Shown here piece after piece: positions 62,472 to 64,000 of a stretch of DNA of 64,000 nucleotides. Both the position numbers and the translations under genes were made by a program. Source of the DNA: a candidate division KSB1 bacterium (GTDB taxonomy: Bacteria; Zhuqueibacterota; Zhuqueibacteria; Thermofontimicrobiales; Thermofontimicrobiaceae); contig JAPDPQ010000018.1 in assembly GCA_034506395.1 (NCBI GenBank), positions 1 through 64,000 of the forward strand, given 5' to 3'. How positions within the stretch are numbered: position 1 is the stretch's first letter; each line of letters opens with the position of its first letter. A model generated the notes under the pieces. The model worked only from the letters and a program-made list of their open reading frames with translations. It did no database searches and was not told the origin of the DNA.

Positions 62472-64000
62472 TCATCTCGCAATACTAATGATCCCTTTGG
62501 CGATCACTTTGCTTCCTTGTTTGACGATATAGATATAAGCGCCCGGCTTTACCACCTTGCCCCGATCATCCAGACCTGCCCAGATGAAGGAATTTTTGAG
62601 ATCGATGATCTTTCTTCCGCTGATATCGAAAATAGAAATCAAGATATCGCCTGAGATGGCATCTGGGATTTGAAATTCGGTGTAATCATTGAAGCCATCG
62701 TTATTCGGCGTGAATGGGTTCGGCAGCACCGAAAACTGTTGAATGGTTCCCTGGCGCGGCAACACATTGACCACCACTGTCTCCTGATGGGTAATCCCAC
62801 CCCCTGTGGCAGTGACAGTCGGATAGTATAGACCTTGCGGAAAATTGCGTGGCACCCAGAACTCAAGGCTGATGGAAAACGGGATACTGAATGGACGGGA
62901 CGTATATCTGGCTTCCATCCCCTCTGGGACATTGGACACAGAGACCGTAATCTGAGCGTCAAAGCCACCGACTGGAATAAATGAGATGAAAAATTGGATG
63001 TGCTCACCCACCACCACTGCCTGACTATCCGGCTCGATGATCATAATGAAATCCATTCGTTGTAGCACGCGAATAGCAATTCTTGTCTGATGGGTGATCC
63101 CGCCTCCAGTGGCAGTAATGACTGGATAATAGACTCCCGGTTCGATATCGGTCGCGGTGGAAAATGCGATAGCAAATGAAGTTGGAATTGCAAACGGCTC
63201 AGAAGGATATTGCGCTCTCATACCAAGCGGCAGATCAGTTATCTGCAGGCTTATAGCCGCCGAGAAATCTCCGATCGGCTCAAATGATAGTTGAAAGGTC
63301 GCAGTTTCGCCCTGATAGATACTCTGACTATCTGGAACTACGGACATCGAAAAATCGGCTGGGACCACTTTTTGGAGAACGACGATGGTCACCGTATCCT
63401 GATGAGTTATCCCGCCATCGCTTGCTCCGATCACTGGCTGATAGCTCCCAGGTACAATCTCGGGCGTTGTGGAAAATGTCACATTCAAAATTGCCGGGAT
63501 CGAAAATGGCTCTTTTGGATAATCTGCAAACATGCCATCTGGAATATTCGAAATGGTCAGAATCACCGCATCTGTCCACTGGCCAATAGGCGCTAATGAA
63601 ACCTCGAACACAGCCGATTCCCCCTGGTAGATCGTTTGGCTATCTGGCACGACCGAAATTGAAAAATCGGGCTGGACGATTTTTTCATTCACGATGATCG
63701 TGACCGTATCCAGATGGGTAATGCCTCCCCCTGCTGCTGCAATAATTGGTGAATAGGGTCCTGGCAAGATCTCTGAATCGGTAGCGAATGTTAACTTAAC
63801 TTGATTGGGAATGGTGAACGGCTCTACAGGCAAGCTGACAGACATCCCACTGGGCAGATTCGAGACAGAAACGCTAATATATGAATCGAAGTCCCCGATC
63901 GGCTGGAAGCTGAGCGTTACATCCGCGCTGCCGCCCTGATAAATATTCTGGCTATCCGGCTGGACGATCATGATAAAATCGGGCGGAATGGGCCGGGGCT
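62472..64000 (-). CDS. Ig-repeat surface protein with gliding-motility-type C-terminal domain (5' end outside window)
   Basis: The frame is open to the right edge, so the N-terminus is missing. Four Ig-like repeats of about 100 residues are visible. Each opens with a P-D-S-Q-x-I-Y-Q-G-E segment and closes with G-G-G-I-T-H-Q-D-T-V-T-I; the fourth is more diverged (P-D-S-Q-A-V-V-V-G-E). The last 85 residues are a CHU_C / type B-like sorting domain (V-L-P-N-P-F-T-P-N-N-D-G-F-N-D-Y, then F-D-I-S-G-R-K-I-I-D-L and G-A-Y-I-Y-I-V). It is probably an adhesin-like surface fibre. The PorP-OmpA gene lies 160 bases downstream on the same strand and has a similar Ig-like domain. Confidence 0.85.
   Translation of the reverse strand, partial: PRPIPPDFIMIVQPDSQNIYQGGSADVTLSFQPIGDFDSYISVSVSNLPSGMSVSLPVEPFTIPNQVKLTFATDSEILPGPYSPIIAAAGGGITHLDTVTIIVNEKIVQPDFSISVVPDSQTIYQGESAVFEVSLAPIGQWTDAVILTISNIPDGMFADYPKEPFSIPAILNVTFSTTPEIVPGSYQPVIGASDGGITHQDTVTIVVLQKVVPADFSMSVVPDSQSIYQGETATFQLSFEPIGDFSAAISLQITDLPLGMRAQYPSEPFAIPTSFAIAFSTATDIEPGVYYPVITATGGGITHQTRIAIRVLQRMDFIMIIEPDSQAVVVGEHIQFFISFIPVGGFDAQITVSVSNVPEGMEARYTSRPFSIPFSISLEFWVPRNFPQGLYYPTVTATGGGITHQETVVVNVLPRQGTIQQFSVLPNPFTPNNDGFNDYTEFQIPDAISGDILISIFDISGRKIIDLKNSFIWAGLDDRGKVVKPGAYIYIVKQGSKVIAKGIISIAR

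Noticed and set aside
62472-64000. Regularly spaced similar segments as a possible CRISPR or tandem DNA repeat
   Set aside because: They are about 300-bp coding repeats of Ig-like domains, diverged at DNA level.

Overview
The window reads as a chromosomal contig of an uncultured, probably anaerobic or facultatively fermentative bacterium of the Fibrobacteres-Chlorobi-Bacteroidetes (FCB) superphylum, most like candidate phylum KSB1 or Calditrichota. The main evidence is four large exported proteins. Three end in a type IX secretion (T9SS)-type C-terminal domain carrying an NxPNPFN motif (gene ends at 1220, 7219 and 23282). The fourth ends in a gliding-motility/type B-like domain (62472-64000), and next to it lies a PorP/SprF-like barrel fused to OmpA domains. 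The phylum call is inference; no rRNA gene is present. I found no convincing tRNA, CRISPR array, prophage or insertion-sequence transposase.

Layout. 1-1.8 kb: end of a T9SS cargo protein and a small lipoprotein. 2.1-4.5 kb: an atypical transketolase with a clear terminator. 5-7.1 kb: ECF sigma factor, zinc anti-sigma factor and exported protein. 7.2-10.7 kb (minus): a T9SS-sorted hydrolase-like protein, then a cassette made of a 70-residue secreted Cys-rich peptide, a membrane-anchored thioredoxin-fold protein and a beta-propeller lipoprotein. 11.3-18.6 kb: single genes (ICMT-like methyltransferase, alkyltransferase-like protein, nucleoside hydrolase, SRPBCC protein, lipoprotein, ApbA/PanE-like reductase, NlpC/P60 hydrolase) separated by repeat-bearing spacers. 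19.7-23.3 kb: a 1184-residue SGNH hydrolase with dockerin-, cohesin- and T9SS-type domains. 23.6-26.4 kb (minus): PLP dehydratase, RidA, aldo/keto reductase. 26.8-28.3 kb: two RNA-modification enzymes. 29.5-33.2 kb: zinc ribbon, stand-alone RadC N-terminal domain and a fused restriction-modification enzyme. 33.2-36.4 kb: four-subunit 2-oxoacid:ferredoxin oxidoreductase. 36.6-39.6 kb: a 998-residue double nucleotidyltransferase. 39.9-42.7 kb: FolE2, Ndk, AckA. 43-45.6 kb: a [FeFe]-hydrogenase-like sensor kinase and its response regulator. 45.9-51.1 kb: LigA, a membrane protein with an HExxH motif, threonine aldolase, UPF0316 protein. 51.9-57.6 kb: an unrecognised 414-residue protein, aminotransferase, homoserine dehydrogenase and aldehyde:ferredoxin oxidoreductase. 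57.6-64 kb (minus): two lipoproteins, then the PorP-OmpA protein and the Ig-repeat protein, which runs off the right edge.

How the genes fit together (inference). There is a recurring theme of ferredoxin-linked amino-acid and 2-oxoacid metabolism. Aminotransferase, threonine aldolase and a threonine dehydratase-type enzyme (with RidA to clear reactive enamines) would yield oxoacids and aldehydes. The 2-oxoacid:ferredoxin and aldehyde:ferredoxin oxidoreductases would oxidise these while reducing ferredoxin, and acetate kinase could recover ATP from acetyl phosphate. The hydrogenase-like histidine kinase could report redox or H2 state. A second theme is the envelope: T9SS cargo, lipoproteins, OmpA/PorP and an ECF regulatory unit.

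The strongest candidates for something undescribed are: (i) the Cys-rich peptide / redoxin / propeller cassette with a perfect 14-bp hairpin directly after the peptide gene; (ii) the unknown 414-residue protein leading the aminotransferase-homoserine dehydrogenase-AOR cluster; (iii) the GlnE/GlnD-like double nucleotidyltransferase beside the 2-oxoacid oxidoreductase; and (iv) a dispersed palindromic intergenic element with inverted ends.
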